Shown: positions 25,051 to 35,214 of the stretch, in pieces
How the letters are laid out: the number at the start of each line of letters is the position of its first letter
How positions within the stretch are numbered: the first letter of the stretch is position 1
NCBI GenBank assembly: GCA_028112705.1
Contig: JAOGYN010000014.1
Location: 1 to 51,830 of the forward strand
DNA length: 51,830 nt
Origin: GCA-002712045 sp028112705
GTDB taxonomy: Bacteria > Pseudomonadota > Alphaproteobacteria > Rhodobacterales > Rhodobacteraceae
Direction of reading: 5' to 3'
Translations under genes and position numbers: made by a program
The notes under the pieces: generated by a model
Database searches by the model: none
The model's input: only the letters and a program-made list of their open reading frames with translations
Told to the model about the DNA's origin: nothing

Positions 25051-25082
25051 AAACAGCCCGAGGTTCTAGCCTTGGGCTGTTT
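25051..25082 (+). terminator. Hairpin after the binding-protein gene (attenuator or terminator)
   Basis: The left arm aaacagcccgagg (25051-25063) pairs with 25070-25082 over 13 base pairs with one G-U wobble and a six-base loop. Only three U follow on the plus strand, so it probably allows partial read-through. It lies 20 bases before the livG start region, a place where such hairpins keep binding-protein mRNA more abundant than that of the membrane components. Confidence 0.85.
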
Positions 25083-25102
25083 GGTAAATAGGGCGCAGTT
25101 AA

Positions 25103-25888
25103 ATGATAAAAGTAGAAAATATTCAAAAATACTTTGGTGGATTTTGCGCAGTAGACGGAGCATCTTTAAACATAAAAAAGGGATCTATTACTGGATTAAT
25201 TGGTCCAAATGGTGCTGGTAAAACAACACTTTTTAATGTGATTGCAGGTGTGTTAAAACCAAACTCAGGCAAAGTGACAATGGAAGGTGAAGATGTAACT
25301 GGTCTACCACCCCATCAGTTATTTGGAAAAGGGCTATTAAGAACTTTTCAGATACCCCATGAGTTTGCTTCAATGACTGTTCGAGAAAATTTACTTATGG
25401 TTCCTGGCTCTCAGTCAGGCGAAGTTCTTTGGAAAACTTGGTTTTTAAGAAACCAGGTTGCTGAAGAAGAAAAAAAGATAATAGATAAAGCAAACGAAGT
25501 ATTGGAATTCTTAACTATTGATCATCTAGCAGATGAACGAGCAGGTAATTTATCGGGCGGTCAAAAAAAATTACTTGAGCTTGGACGCACAATGATGGTT
25601 GATGCAAAAGTGGTATTTTTAGACGAAGTTGGAGCTGGTGTTAACAGAACTCTTCTTAAAACCATAGCAGATGCAATTATTAGGCTTAATAAGGAACGCG
25701 GTTACACATTTTGTGTAATCGAGCATGATATGGATTTTATATCTAAATTATGTGACCCTGTAATATGCATGGCTGAAGGTAAAGTATTAGCCGAAGGCAC
25801 AATACAAGAAATTAAAGATAATGAACAAGTAATTGAAGCTTATCTTGGGACTGGACTAAAAAACAAAATAACGGCAGGTACAGCCTAA
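25103..25888 (+). CDS. livG: Liv-type ABC importer ATPase, LivG subunit
   Basis: One of two ATPases of the importer. The 261 residues carry Walker A G-P-N-G-A-G-K-T-T (about 34-42), Q-loop region F-Q-I-P-H-E, signature L-S-G-G-Q-K-K-L (about 152-159), Walker B V-V-F-L-D-E-V and the switch histidine in V-I-E-H-D-M-D-F-I. The loop L-D-E-V-G-A-G-V-N-R replaces the usual L-D-E-P: a valine stands where the proline is normally found, common in LivG-type proteins of this sort (often E-P-x-A-G). The C-terminal I-E-A-Y-L-G is the family ending. It starts 20 bases after the hairpin; the next ATPase gene follows 49 bases downstream. Confidence 0.94.
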   Translation: MIKVENIQKYFGGFCAVDGASLNIKKGSITGLIGPNGAGKTTLFNVIAGVLKPNSGKVTMEGEDVTGLPPHQLFGKGLLRTFQIPHEFASMTVRENLLMVPGSQSGEVLWKTWFLRNQVAEEEKKIIDKANEVLEFLTIDHLADERAGNLSGGQKKLLELGRTMMVDAKVVFLDEVGAGVNRTLLKTIADAIIRLNKERGYTFCVIEHDMDFISKLCDPVICMAEGKVLAEGTIQEIKDNEQVIEAYLGTGLKNKITAGTA

Positions 25889-25937
25889 ATGTATGACAAT
25901 TCAGACATATTAAGCAGCCTTAAAAAGGTAATTTCAA

Positions 25938-26654
25938 ATGAGTGAAAGTCCATTCTTAATTGGAGCCTCTATGACTGGCGGGTACGGCAAGGGAGCCGAT
26001 ATTCTACACAATTGTACGGTCGCGGTAAATAAAGGAGAAATTGCGGTAATTGTAGGTCCTAATGGTGCTGGAAAATCAACAGCAATGAAAGCCATTTTTG
26101 GTATGTTGGATATGCATACGGGCACGGTTACTATTGACGGTGAAGATATTACAAATCTGTCTCCTCAAAACCGAGTTGCGAAAGGAATGGCTTTTGTTCC
26201 TCAAAATCAAAATATTTTCACCTCTCTATCAGTTGAAGAAAATTTGGAAATGGGCGCTTTTTTACGCGAAGACGATATATCTAACACAATGTCGCAAGTT
26301 TTTGATCTTTTCCCAATCTTAAAAGAGAAAAGGAAACAGGCCGCAGGCGAGCTTTCAGGTGGACAACGACAGCAGGTTGCTGTTGGTCGAGCACTAATGA
26401 CCCAACCCAAAGTACTGATGCTTGATGAACCAACAGCCGGGGTATCACCTATTGTGATGGATGAATTGTTTGACCGAATTATAGAGGTTGCCAGAACTGG
26501 GATTTCAATTTTAATGGTTGAGCAAAATGCAAGGCAGGCTTTGGCAATAGCAGATAAGGGTTATGTCCTTGTTCAAGGAGAAAATAGATTTACTGATACT
26601 GGTGCTAATCTTCTTGCAGATCCTGAAGTTCGAAAAAGCTTTTTGGGGGGTTGA
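25938..26654 (+). CDS. livF: Liv-type ABC importer ATPase, LivF subunit
   Basis: The second ATPase of the importer, 238 residues. Motifs are Walker A G-P-N-G-A-G-K-S-T, the F-V-P-Q-N-Q-N-I-F Q-loop, signature L-S-G-G-Q-R-Q-Q-V, Walker B L-M-L-D-E-P-T-A-G-V-S-P (the LivF-type P-x-x-G-(L/V)-(A/S)-P) and L-M-V-E-Q-N for the H-loop, in which N replaces the histidine as usual for LivF. The N-terminus I-G-A-S-M-T-G-G-Y-G lines up with the Y-G-x-(I/A)-x-x-L strand of family members. It lies 49 bases after livG and 60 before livH, part of the same operon. The weak site AAGGTAAT precedes the ATG. Confidence 0.94.
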   Translation: MSESPFLIGASMTGGYGKGADILHNCTVAVNKGEIAVIVGPNGAGKSTAMKAIFGMLDMHTGTVTIDGEDITNLSPQNRVAKGMAFVPQNQNIFTSLSVEENLEMGAFLREDDISNTMSQVFDLFPILKEKRKQAAGELSGGQRQQVAVGRALMTQPKVLMLDEPTAGVSPIVMDELFDRIIEVARTGISILMVEQNARQALAIADKGYVLVQGENRFTDTGANLLADPEVRKSFLGG

Positions 26655-26714
26655 TCTTATTAATATATATATTTCCAGCCATATGAACTTTAAAATCTTT
26701 AAGAAAGAAGCTTA

Positions 26715-27725
26715 ATGGATATACTTCATGCCTTAGTGGTCTTAGCTAATTTCATAATTGTTCCTGCTATTGCCTATGGTAGTCAATTAGCACTGGGCGC
26801 GCTCGGTATTACACTTATTGTTGGAGTCCTTAGGTTTTCAAACTTTGCTCATGGAGAAACAATGGCGTTTGGCACCATGGTTGTAATTCTTGTAACTTGG
26901 TGGTTCAAACATCTTGGAATATCTATTCACCCATTACCAACAGCTTTATTAGCTTTACCTTTTGGTATTATTGGATGCATTGCCATTGTACTTTTAACTG
27001 ATAAATTTGTTTATAAGTTCTACCGAAAAACTAAATCATCGCCCGTAGTACTAGTGATGGCCTCATTAGGTGTCACATTCATTATGAATGGTGTAATCCG
27101 TTTCATAATTGGCCCTGGAGATCAGAGATTTGCCGATGGCCTTAGGTTCATAATTAAGGCACGCGAATTTAAAGAGATGACTGGATTAAAAGAAGGGCTA
27201 GCAATAAAGGTAACCCAAAGTATTACGCTGGTAACCGCAATAATTATAGTAGCAGCCTTATTTTGGTTTTTAAATAAAACTAGAACTGGCAAATCTATGA
27301 GAGCTTTCTCCGATAATGAAGATTTAGCTCTGTTATCTGGAATTAATCCCGAGCGTGTCGTGGCAATCACCTGGATTATTGTTGCTATTCTAGCAACAGT
27401 AGCGGGTACTTTATACGGCTTAGATAAAACCTTTAAGCCTTTTACCTACTTCCAGCTTCTTTTGCCAATGTTTGCCGCAGCAGTTGTTGGTGGCTTAGGA
27501 AATCCAGTAGGAGCAATTGTAGGTGGCTTTGTTATTGCATTCTCAGAAATATCAATAACTTACGCATATAAAAAAGTATTTACGTATTTACTCCCTAGTG
27601 ACTTTGCTCCTACAACATTGGTCCAACTTTTATCAACAGACTATAAGTTTGCAGTATCATTTTCTATATTGGTCTTGGTCTTACTATTCCGACCAACTGG
27701 CTTGTTTAAAGGACAATCCACATGA
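26715..27725 (+). CDS. livH: Liv-type ABC importer permease, LivH subunit
   Basis: An inner-membrane permease of 336 residues with eight or nine hydrophobic helices. Typical features are A-L-G-A-L-G-I-T-L-I-V-G-V-L-R-F-S-N-F-A-H-G-E near the N-terminus (the LivH family's F-A-H-G-E motif), A-S-L-G-V-T, and the cytosolic coupling segment M-R-A-F-S-D-N-E-D-L-A-L-L-S-G-I-N. The segment A-A-A-V-V-G-G-L-G-N-P-V-G-A-I-V-G-G is the conserved helix pair. The last codons overlap the start of livM by four bases (ATGA). Normal length for LivH-type permeases of this group. Confidence 0.94.
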   Translation: MDILHALVVLANFIIVPAIAYGSQLALGALGITLIVGVLRFSNFAHGETMAFGTMVVILVTWWFKHLGISIHPLPTALLALPFGIIGCIAIVLLTDKFVYKFYRKTKSSPVVLVMASLGVTFIMNGVIRFIIGPGDQRFADGLRFIIKAREFKEMTGLKEGLAIKVTQSITLVTAIIIVAALFWFLNKTRTGKSMRAFSDNEDLALLSGINPERVVAITWIIVAILATVAGTLYGLDKTFKPFTYFQLLLPMFAAAVVGGLGNPVGAIVGGFVIAFSEISITYAYKKVFTYLLPSDFAPTTLVQLLSTDYKFAVSFSILVLVLLFRPTGLFKGQST

Positions 27726-29020
27726 ACTATCGCAATATTTCCCTTTTCTCTATGGTTTTTGTATTTTTGATAATAGTAGGGCTTTTTCAAAGTTGGAATG
27801 TCGCTTTTGGTCTCTTAAATCTATGTTTATTATCAGCCATTATGTCCCTTGGAGTTAATATACAATGGGGTTATGCAGGCCTGTTCTCAATTGGTACTGT
27901 AGGTTTTGTTGCCTTAGGTGGGGTAGCAGCAGTGGTAACATCAATGCCTCCAGTGGAAGAGGCATGGAGAACTGGTGGACCCGGTGTGCTTACGGCATTA
28001 CTAACTGCAGCAATTACAATAATTGCTGCCACTCAAATCTGGAAAAGAGTTGCACCTGGGATAATCCGAAATATATTAATGATCATAGTGTTAGTCGGTG
28101 GGTTCTTCCTTTTTAGAGGCCTATTGGACCCAGCGACCGCAATTATAGAAAAGATAAACCCCGCTGGAGAAGGTTATTTGGGCGGATTGGGTTTGCCAGT
28201 TATATTTTCTTGGATAGTGGGAGGATTATTTGCTGCAGGTGCTGCATGGGTAATTGGAAAGGTTTCATTGGGTCTGAGATCAGATTACCTGGCAATTGCC
28301 ACACTGGGTATTGCTGAAATAATAATAGCCGTAATAAAAAATGAAGACTGGTTAACTCGCGGTGTCAAAAATGTAATCGGCATACCACGCCCTACTGCAT
28401 ATGAAGTAGATCTCCAGAAAAGTGAAACCTTTATTAGCAATGTTAACTGGCTTGGTATGGAGGTTATTCAAGCTTCATCGCTTTACGTCAAGTTTTCTTA
28501 TGGCATTCTTTTTGTAATTGTTCTGGCCATTATAATGTGGCTTTCTGAAAAAGCACTTAATTCTCCTTGGGGAAGGATGATGCGTGCAATTCGTGATAAC
28601 GAAGAAGCAGCTGAAGCAATGGGTAAAGATGTAACAAAACGCCATCTACAAGTATTTATTTTGGGCTCTGCCGTTTGCGGTATAGCCGGAGCTATGATGA
28701 CATCATTAGATGGATTATTAACACCACAATCCTACCAACCACTAAGGTTTACATTTTTGATATGGGTAATGGTGATAGTTGGTGGTTCTGGGAATAACTG
28801 GGGGGCAGTCTTAGGTGGTTTTCTTTTATGGTTCTTCTGGATTGAAGTTGAACCAATGGGTCATTGGGTTTTATCAGTTCTGACTAGTGGACTACCTGAT
28901 GACATGCCATTAAAAGAACACTTACTTAAATCAGCTGCACACATGAGGCTTATAACAATGGGTGCAATATTATTGTTAACTCTACGATTTGCACCAAAAG
29001 GTTTAATACCTGAAAAATAA
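27722..29020 (+). CDS. livM: Liv-type ABC importer permease, LivM subunit
   Basis: The second permease, 432 residues, longer than E. coli LivM's core because of an insertion of about 100 residues around residues 70-170 (G-V-L-T-A-L-L-T-A-A... and G-G-F-F-L-F-R-G-L). Recognisable parts are L-C-L-L-S-A-I-M-S-L-G-V-N-I-Q-W-G-Y-A-G-L-F-S-I-G, S-L-G-L-R-S-D-Y-L-A-I-A-T-L-G-I-A-E-I, W-G-R-M-M-R-A-I-R-D-N-E-E-A-A-E-A-M-G-K-D and I-V-G-G-S-G-N-N-W-G-A-V-L-G-G. It is the last gene of the importer operon; it converges on yciB with 27 bases between them. I see no clear terminator hairpin there. Confidence 0.94.
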   Translation: MNYRNISLFSMVFVFLIIVGLFQSWNVAFGLLNLCLLSAIMSLGVNIQWGYAGLFSIGTVGFVALGGVAAVVTSMPPVEEAWRTGGPGVLTALLTAAITIIAATQIWKRVAPGIIRNILMIIVLVGGFFLFRGLLDPATAIIEKINPAGEGYLGGLGLPVIFSWIVGGLFAAGAAWVIGKVSLGLRSDYLAIATLGIAEIIIAVIKNEDWLTRGVKNVIGIPRPTAYEVDLQKSETFISNVNWLGMEVIQASSLYVKFSYGILFVIVLAIIMWLSEKALNSPWGRMMRAIRDNEEAAEAMGKDVTKRHLQVFILGSAVCGIAGAMMTSLDGLLTPQSYQPLRFTFLIWVMVIVGGSGNNWGAVLGGFLLWFFWIEVEPMGHWVLSVLTSGLPDDMPLKEHLLKSAAHMRLITMGAILLLTLRFAPKGLIPEK

Positions 29021-29047
29021 ATATCTACTGTAGTTTAAATCTTAAAT

Positions 29048-29653
29048 TTAATTATCAGGTTTTACGATGCTAAATCGACTTAGCATAGAACTTTGAGAGA
29101 TAAAAAAAGCAAACAAGACTAAAGGTAAAACAAAAGTTTTAAAACTGACCCAAGTATCTGTACTCATAAGGCGCCAAACTAATTCATTCGATACCGCTAA
29201 AATAAAGAAAAACAACGCTAACCTACGTGTCAAAATCATCCAGCCTTCTTGCTTTAAAGGCATCACTTCAGCCATAATTATTGCTAAAAAGCTTTTACCT
29301 CGCAAAAGACCAACAAATAAAATAATTGAAAATGCCAAATATAAGATGGTTGGTTTCATTTTAAAAAACCTCTCATCATTAAACCAAATACCAAGTCCAC
29401 CAAAGATGACCACGAGTAAAGCAGTCATTAATTGCATTTTTGATAATTTTCCAGTCAAAGCCCAAAGTATTGCTGTGGTAGTCAATATCAAAGGAATAAA
29501 TAAAGCTGTTGCTACAATAAAACCTTCATATTCCCTTCCAGATATTACAAATACTTGGTCTTTAATTTTACCATAACCAATAAAAAATATAATTATTGGT
29601 CCTAGTTCTAAAGCCATTTTTAGCAAAGGATGTATCTTATTCTTTTCCATCAA
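29048..29653 (-). CDS. yciB: Septation protein A / YciB family membrane protein
   Basis: A 201-residue inner-membrane protein with about five helices. The family pattern is clear: L-E-L-G-P-I-I-I-F-F-I-G-Y at the start, A-T-A-L-F-I-P, V-I-F-G-G-L-G-I-W-F-N-D-E-R-F-F-K-M-K-P-T-I-L-Y, G-W-M-I-L-T-R-R-L-A-L-F-F, S-N-E-L-V-W-R and T-D-T-W-V-S-F-K. The protein (IspZ/YciB) helps maintain the cell envelope and was linked to septation. It lies 11 bases after the EamA gene, completing ftsY-EamA-yciB. Confidence 0.93.
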   Translation of the reverse strand: MMEKNKIHPLLKMALELGPIIIFFIGYGKIKDQVFVISGREYEGFIVATALFIPLILTTTAILWALTGKLSKMQLMTALLVVIFGGLGIWFNDERFFKMKPTILYLAFSIILFVGLLRGKSFLAIIMAEVMPLKQEGWMILTRRLALFFFILAVSNELVWRLMSTDTWVSFKTFVLPLVLFAFFISQSSMLSRFSIVKPDN

Positions 29654-29664
29654 TATATTTTCCT

Positions 29665-30563
29665 CTAACTTCCCAATTCAACAGTAACTGCCCCAATAGC
29701 AATTAAAGCTATCATTAAAAACCTAACTATTCCAACTGTTTCTTTTAAAAAGATATACCCGATAATTGCAGCAAATATTGTTGAAGTTTCTCTTAATACT
29801 GCAGCCTCACCTACCTTATCCAAACGAGTTGCCATCATAATTGCGCCAAAACTTAATATAGCAATTATTCCACCACATAATCCTCTTAAATATAAAGGTC
29901 CCAAAGTAGGAATATTTGTCATATTTCTAAGTCGACAAATTGCAATAATTGGAAAAACAACTCCATCAAAAACAAACAACCAGGCGATAAAAGTAAAAGG
30001 ATCCACTGTTTGTCTTATCCCATAAGCATCAAAAGCAGTATATGCAGCAGCCCCTACCCCAGTTAAAATCGCCAATATAATCGCCATTTTTAAAATATCT
30101 CTGTCAACAGAAGTTTTAAATAAGTTATACAAAGCAATACCAAATATCCCAATACACATTGTTAAAACCCCTACCCATTGAATAATTGAAAACTTTTCAC
30201 CAAACAAAATTCCAGCTATAAATATTGTAAGGATTGGACTTGTACCTCTAACAATAGGGTAAACGACCGTATAAGCGCCCCTAGAATAAGCTTCAGCCTG
30301 AAACCATTTGTAGATCGTATGTATTAACCAAGCACAGAAAAAAATAGGCCACATTTTTGGTTCTGGCCATGGAACCACAAAAAGCGCTACTGGCAACATA
30401 ATCATAAAGTAATTTATATCTATTGAACCTCTGGATAACCAAGGGTCATGTCGACCTTTTTGCAATGCACCAAAAGAAGCGTGCAACACGGCAGCAATTA
30501 AAACTAACCATAAGGCTAAATTGCGGCCATACTCTGTTCCTTCAATATTGAATATGAATTCAC

Positions 30564-30567
<4 letters not shown>
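29665..30567 (-). CDS. EamA-family (DMT superfamily) transporter
   Basis: A 300-residue membrane protein with ten predicted helices arranged as two EamA repeats (about 15-145 and 160-300). Features include A-A-V-L-H-A-S-F-G-A-L-Q-K-G, V-V-Y-P-I-V-R-G-T-S-P-I-L-T-I-F near the middle of repeat 1, and V-A-E... type R-E-T-S-T-I-F-A-A-I-I-G-Y-I-F-L-K-E-T in repeat 2, equivalent to the P-V/E-T stretches of the family. Members export amino acids or other metabolites. Its ATG overlaps the ftsY stop by four bases. Substrate unknown. Confidence 0.9.
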
Positions 30568-31844
<1,277 letters not shown>

Positions 31845-31971
31845 TTTTACCTCTGCGCTTGCTATAAATTAGGATTAAACAAGCAGCGTTAAATATTAAA
31901 GTACTTTATAACAATATATAAAATTTTTTTTAGAATTTTAATATCAGAACCAAACTTAAAGTTACCAACGT

Positions 31972-33378
31972 TTAAAGTAATTTTCCTTGATTTTTGTAAA
32001 CATCCTGTTTTTTTGATTTAATTTTTCGTGTTGGTCCATCCTTCAATAATAAACTTCCATCAAAGAATTCAGCCGTTATTGGACCTTCTGAACTAGACGC
32101 CTTTTCAGCGGAGGTTAGTGGTCCTACACCATCTCTTAAAACCACATAACCACGCTTCAAAGTTTCTTTATAACCTAAGTTTTGCCTCAACCTTTCAGTT
32201 GATTTTAGTTTTTGACCTAATTGTTCAAAACTATTAAACGTCACACGATGGAGTCGTTTTTCAACGGAACTTACTTCTGTTTTTTTATGGGATACTGATT
32301 GTTCTAAAACTTTAATATTTATCTTAGCCGACATAGATACAATCTTTAAGCGGAATTTTTGAGTTAACCCCCTCAAGGAAAGTGGGAGTTTTTCATTTAG
32401 GAAATCTAATTTTTGACTTTGGGAATAGAATAAATCTTCCCCTTTAGGCAATCCCCTACTTAAATCAGAAATTCGTTGTTTTTTATTTTGTAAAAGCAAA
32501 ATTAATGAACGTTGGAGCCGATTGTCTAAACTAGACAATGCCAATAATAATTCTTGCCTGACTGGAACAACCATTTCTGCAGCAGCGGATGGAGTTGGAG
32601 CTCGTACATCTGCAACAAAATCAATTAAGGTCGTATCCGTTTCATGCCCAATAGCAGAAATTATAGGAATTTTACTCAAAAAAGATGCTCGAACAACTAT
32701 TTCTTCATTAAACCCCCACAAATCTTCAAGAGATCCCCCACCTCTCGCGACAATAATGACATCAGGTTTATCGATTAGTTCATTAAATCCAATTATTGCA
32801 TCAGTTACTTCTTGAGCACATTTTTCCCCCTGAACCACCACAGGCCAGATAGTTACTCTGGATGGGAAACGATCATTCAATCGATGCATTATATCCTTTA
32901 TAACTGCGCCAGTCGGTGAAGTAATCACTCCAATATGAACAGGTAAATATGGAATTTCCTTTTTATTTATTTTATCGAATATGCCTTCTGCACTTAATTC
33001 TTTTTTTCTTTTTTCCAACATAGCCATTAGGGCACCTGCTCCAGCCGGAGTAAGTTGCTCAATTATGATTTGATATTTTGATTGACCTGGAAAAGTCGTT
33101 AAACGGCCAGTTACAATGACTTCCATCCCTTCTTCTGGGATTATATTAAGCTTAGAAACTGTACCCTTCCACATTACCCCAGCTAAAACAGCCTTATCAT
33201 CTTTTAAATCTAGATAAATATGTCCAGATGCTGGTTTCGAAACACGTCCCAGCTCACCCCTAACTCTAACATGGTTAAATTCAGTTTCTACTAGCTTTTT
33301 AATCCCCATAGAGACTTCAGAAACAGAAAATTCTGGAGTGTTTCCTCCTAAACCTGGTAAATCTATTAAATCATTCAT
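31972..33378 (-). CDS. xseA: Exodeoxyribonuclease VII large subunit
   Basis: Nuclease that degrades single-stranded DNA to short oligonucleotides, working with the small subunit XseB (not in the window). The 468 residues hold an N-terminal OB-fold (about 15-115; V-R-G-E-L-G-R-V-S-K-P-A-S-G-H-I-Y-L-D-L-K-D) and the central catalytic region: I-G-V-I-T-S-P-T-G-A-V-I-K-D-I, V-V-Q-G-E, I-I-V-A-R-G-G-G-S-L-E-D-L-W-G-F-N-E, A-I-G-H-E-T-D-T-T-L and D-V-R-A-P-T-P-S-A-A-A-E. A coiled coil with many L/K follows (about 280-400). It is divergent from purD, 67 bases from its start. Confidence 0.96.
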   Translation of the reverse strand: MNDLIDLPGLGGNTPEFSVSEVSMGIKKLVETEFNHVRVRGELGRVSKPASGHIYLDLKDDKAVLAGVMWKGTVSKLNIIPEEGMEVIVTGRLTTFPGQSKYQIIIEQLTPAGAGALMAMLEKRKKELSAEGIFDKINKKEIPYLPVHIGVITSPTGAVIKDIMHRLNDRFPSRVTIWPVVVQGEKCAQEVTDAIIGFNELIDKPDVIIVARGGGSLEDLWGFNEEIVVRASFLSKIPIISAIGHETDTTLIDFVADVRAPTPSAAAEMVVPVRQELLLALSSLDNRLQRSLILLLQNKKQRISDLSRGLPKGEDLFYSQSQKLDFLNEKLPLSLRGLTQKFRLKIVSMSAKINIKVLEQSVSHKKTEVSSVEKRLHRVTFNSFEQLGQKLKSTERLRQNLGYKETLKRGYVVLRDGVGPLTSAEKASSSEGPITAEFFDGSLLLKDGPTRKIKSKKQDVYKNQGKLL

Positions 33379-33445
33379 CTTGTTCTCTTGTCACTATTAT
33401 AGACTCACCTTAAAACTACTTTATCACAAGGCCAAGGAGACTTTT

Positions 33446-34708
33446 TTGCATATACTAATATTAGGCGGTGGTGGACGTGAACATTCAATCGCATGGGCGA
33501 TAAAACAAAACCCTAAATGTTCAAAACTAACTTGTTCACCAGGGAATGCAGGAATTGCAAAAATAGCGAATTGCATAGAAATAAACATTAATGATGGGAA
33601 TGTTGTTAAAAGCTGGTGCCAAGACAACAATGTAGATCTAGTTATTATAGGTCCAGAAGAGCCACTCTCTTGTGGAGTTTCAGATATATTGAATAATGCG
33701 GGGATATTAACATTTGGTCCCTCATTAGAAGCATCAAAACTGGAATCATCAAAGCTTTTTACGAAAGAAATTTGTTTTCTTTGTGAAGCACCTACTGCAA
33801 AATACAAGCATTTTAAAAATCAAGAGCCCGCTATAGGCTTTATACAAAACAAAAATTATCCATTGGTTATAAAAGCGGACGGACTCGCCTCAGGTAAAGG
33901 TGTAGTTATTGCGTCCACACCGTCAGAAGCGACCAACGCACTAAAAGATATGTTTGGTGGGCATTATGGCGATGCAGGTGCTGAAGTTGTTATCGAAGAA
34001 TTTATGGATGGAGAAGAAGTCTCTTTATTCGTGCTATGTGATGGCGAAAATATCGTTTCCCTTGGAAGTGCCCAAGATCACAAAAGAGCATATGACGAGG
34101 ATAAAGGACCAAATACTGGAGGAATGGGCGCATACTCACCAGCACCAATCTTAACCAAAGAAATTGAAGACAAAGCAATCTCAAAGATTGTAAAGCCTTG
34201 TCTAAATGAAATGAAAAAAAGAGGGACACCTTATAAAGGAGTTTTATACGCAGGTTTAATGATAAAAGACGCCGAACCAAAATTAGTAGAATTTAACACT
34301 CGATTTGGTGATCCTGAATGTCAGGTTTTAATGATGCGCTTAGGTGGTCAAATATTGGATCTAATATTAGCCACTTGTGAAAAAAAGTTAAACGAAGTGA
34401 GAGTTGTTTGGGCAAATGATCATGCTTTAACAGTAGTTATAGCTACAAACGGATATCCAAATAAATACATTAAGGGTTCTAAAATATTAGGATCTGATAG
34501 TATTGAAGAGGATAGCACCAAAATGCTCTTTCATGCAGGGACTAAAAAAGATGGTGAACATATTATTGCAAATGGTGGAAGGGTATTGAACGCGACTGCA
34601 AGAGGCTCAAGCATTCAAGAAGCTAAAGTAAAAGCATATAAAATGATTGAAGAAATTAATTGGAAAGATGGCTTTTATCGAAAGGATATTGGTTGGAGAG
34701 CATTATAA
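33446..34708 (+). CDS. purD: Phosphoribosylamine-glycine ligase PurD
   Basis: Second step of purine synthesis: ligates glycine to phosphoribosylamine using ATP. I start it at the TTG at 33446, which begins L/M-H-I-L-I-L-G-G-G-G-R-E-H; AAGGAGA is placed 6 bases before it. An ATG at 33338 would add 36 residues foreign to the family and run into the xseA gene. At 420 residues the length is standard. ATP-grasp features are K-A-D-G-L-A-S-G-K-G-V, E-E-F-M-D-G-E-E-V-S-L-F, D-H-K-R-A-Y-D-E-D-K-G-P-N-T-G-G-M-G-A-Y-S-P and E-F-N-T-R-F-G-D-P-E-C-Q. It converges on the ferredoxin gene eight bases away. Confidence 0.96.
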   Translation: MHILILGGGGREHSIAWAIKQNPKCSKLTCSPGNAGIAKIANCIEININDGNVVKSWCQDNNVDLVIIGPEEPLSCGVSDILNNAGILTFGPSLEASKLESSKLFTKEICFLCEAPTAKYKHFKNQEPAIGFIQNKNYPLVIKADGLASGKGVVIASTPSEATNALKDMFGGHYGDAGAEVVIEEFMDGEEVSLFVLCDGENIVSLGSAQDHKRAYDEDKGPNTGGMGAYSPAPILTKEIEDKAISKIVKPCLNEMKKRGTPYKGVLYAGLMIKDAEPKLVEFNTRFGDPECQVLMMRLGGQILDLILATCEKKLNEVRVVWANDHALTVVIATNGYPNKYIKGSKILGSDSIEEDSTKMLFHAGTKKDGEHIIANGGRVLNATARGSSIQEAKVKAYKMIEEINWKDGFYRKDIGWRAL

Positions 34709-34716
34709 AAAAATAG

Positions 34717-35040
34717 CTATATTTGCTTTTCAGGCATATGGACAACCAAACCATCTAATTCATCAGTTACTTTTACTTGGCAGGTAAGACGGGATCGCTC
34801 CATGTCAGGCTCCCATGCAAAATCTAACATATCTTCTTCCATATCATCTTTAGGTGGTAGTATTTCAACCCATTTTGTATCAACATAAACATGACAAGTC
34901 GAGCAGGCACATGCACCACCACAATCGGCTTCTATCCCTGGTACATTATTGTCACGAGCACCTTCCATTACTGTAAGGCCACTATCAACATCGACCGAAT
35001 GCTCGGTTCCGTTATGTTCAATATAAGTAATTTTTGGCAT
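34717..35040 (-). CDS. Adrenodoxin-type [2Fe-2S] ferredoxin
   Basis: A 107-residue electron carrier of the vertebrate/ISC ferredoxin type. Four cysteines bind one [2Fe-2S] cluster: C-x5-C-x2-C in D-C-G-G-A-C-A-C-S-T-C-H (about 40-50) and a fourth in R-L-T-C-Q-V (about 87). The acidic D-D-M-E-E-D-M-L-D-F-A segment is the interaction helix that contacts the reductase. Such ferredoxins feed cytochrome P450s or iron-sulfur assembly. It stands alone, convergent with purD; no reductase or P450 is next to it. Full length. Confidence 0.94.
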   Translation of the reverse strand: MPKITYIEHNGTEHSVDVDSGLTVMEGARDNNVPGIEADCGGACACSTCHVYVDTKWVEILPPKDDMEEDMLDFAWEPDMERSRLTCQVKVTDELDGLVVHMPEKQI

Positions 35041-35214
35041 TAGAATCAGACTCCAATTTATTTGATATGGTCTAACTGCGGTTTACACATCAGACCAGTA
35101 TTTTTTTCAATTTTGAATATATTTTTTTAATTTCAATTACCAGTACCTAATTTTACACATGGTTACAAACTGCGTCATTTACTAATACTAAAACGTCATA
35201 ATAAATTTAAACTA

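Noticed and set aside
33338..33445. N-terminal extension of PurD from ATG 33338
   Set aside because: It overlaps xseA and the family begins at the TTG at 33446, which has a good ribosome site.
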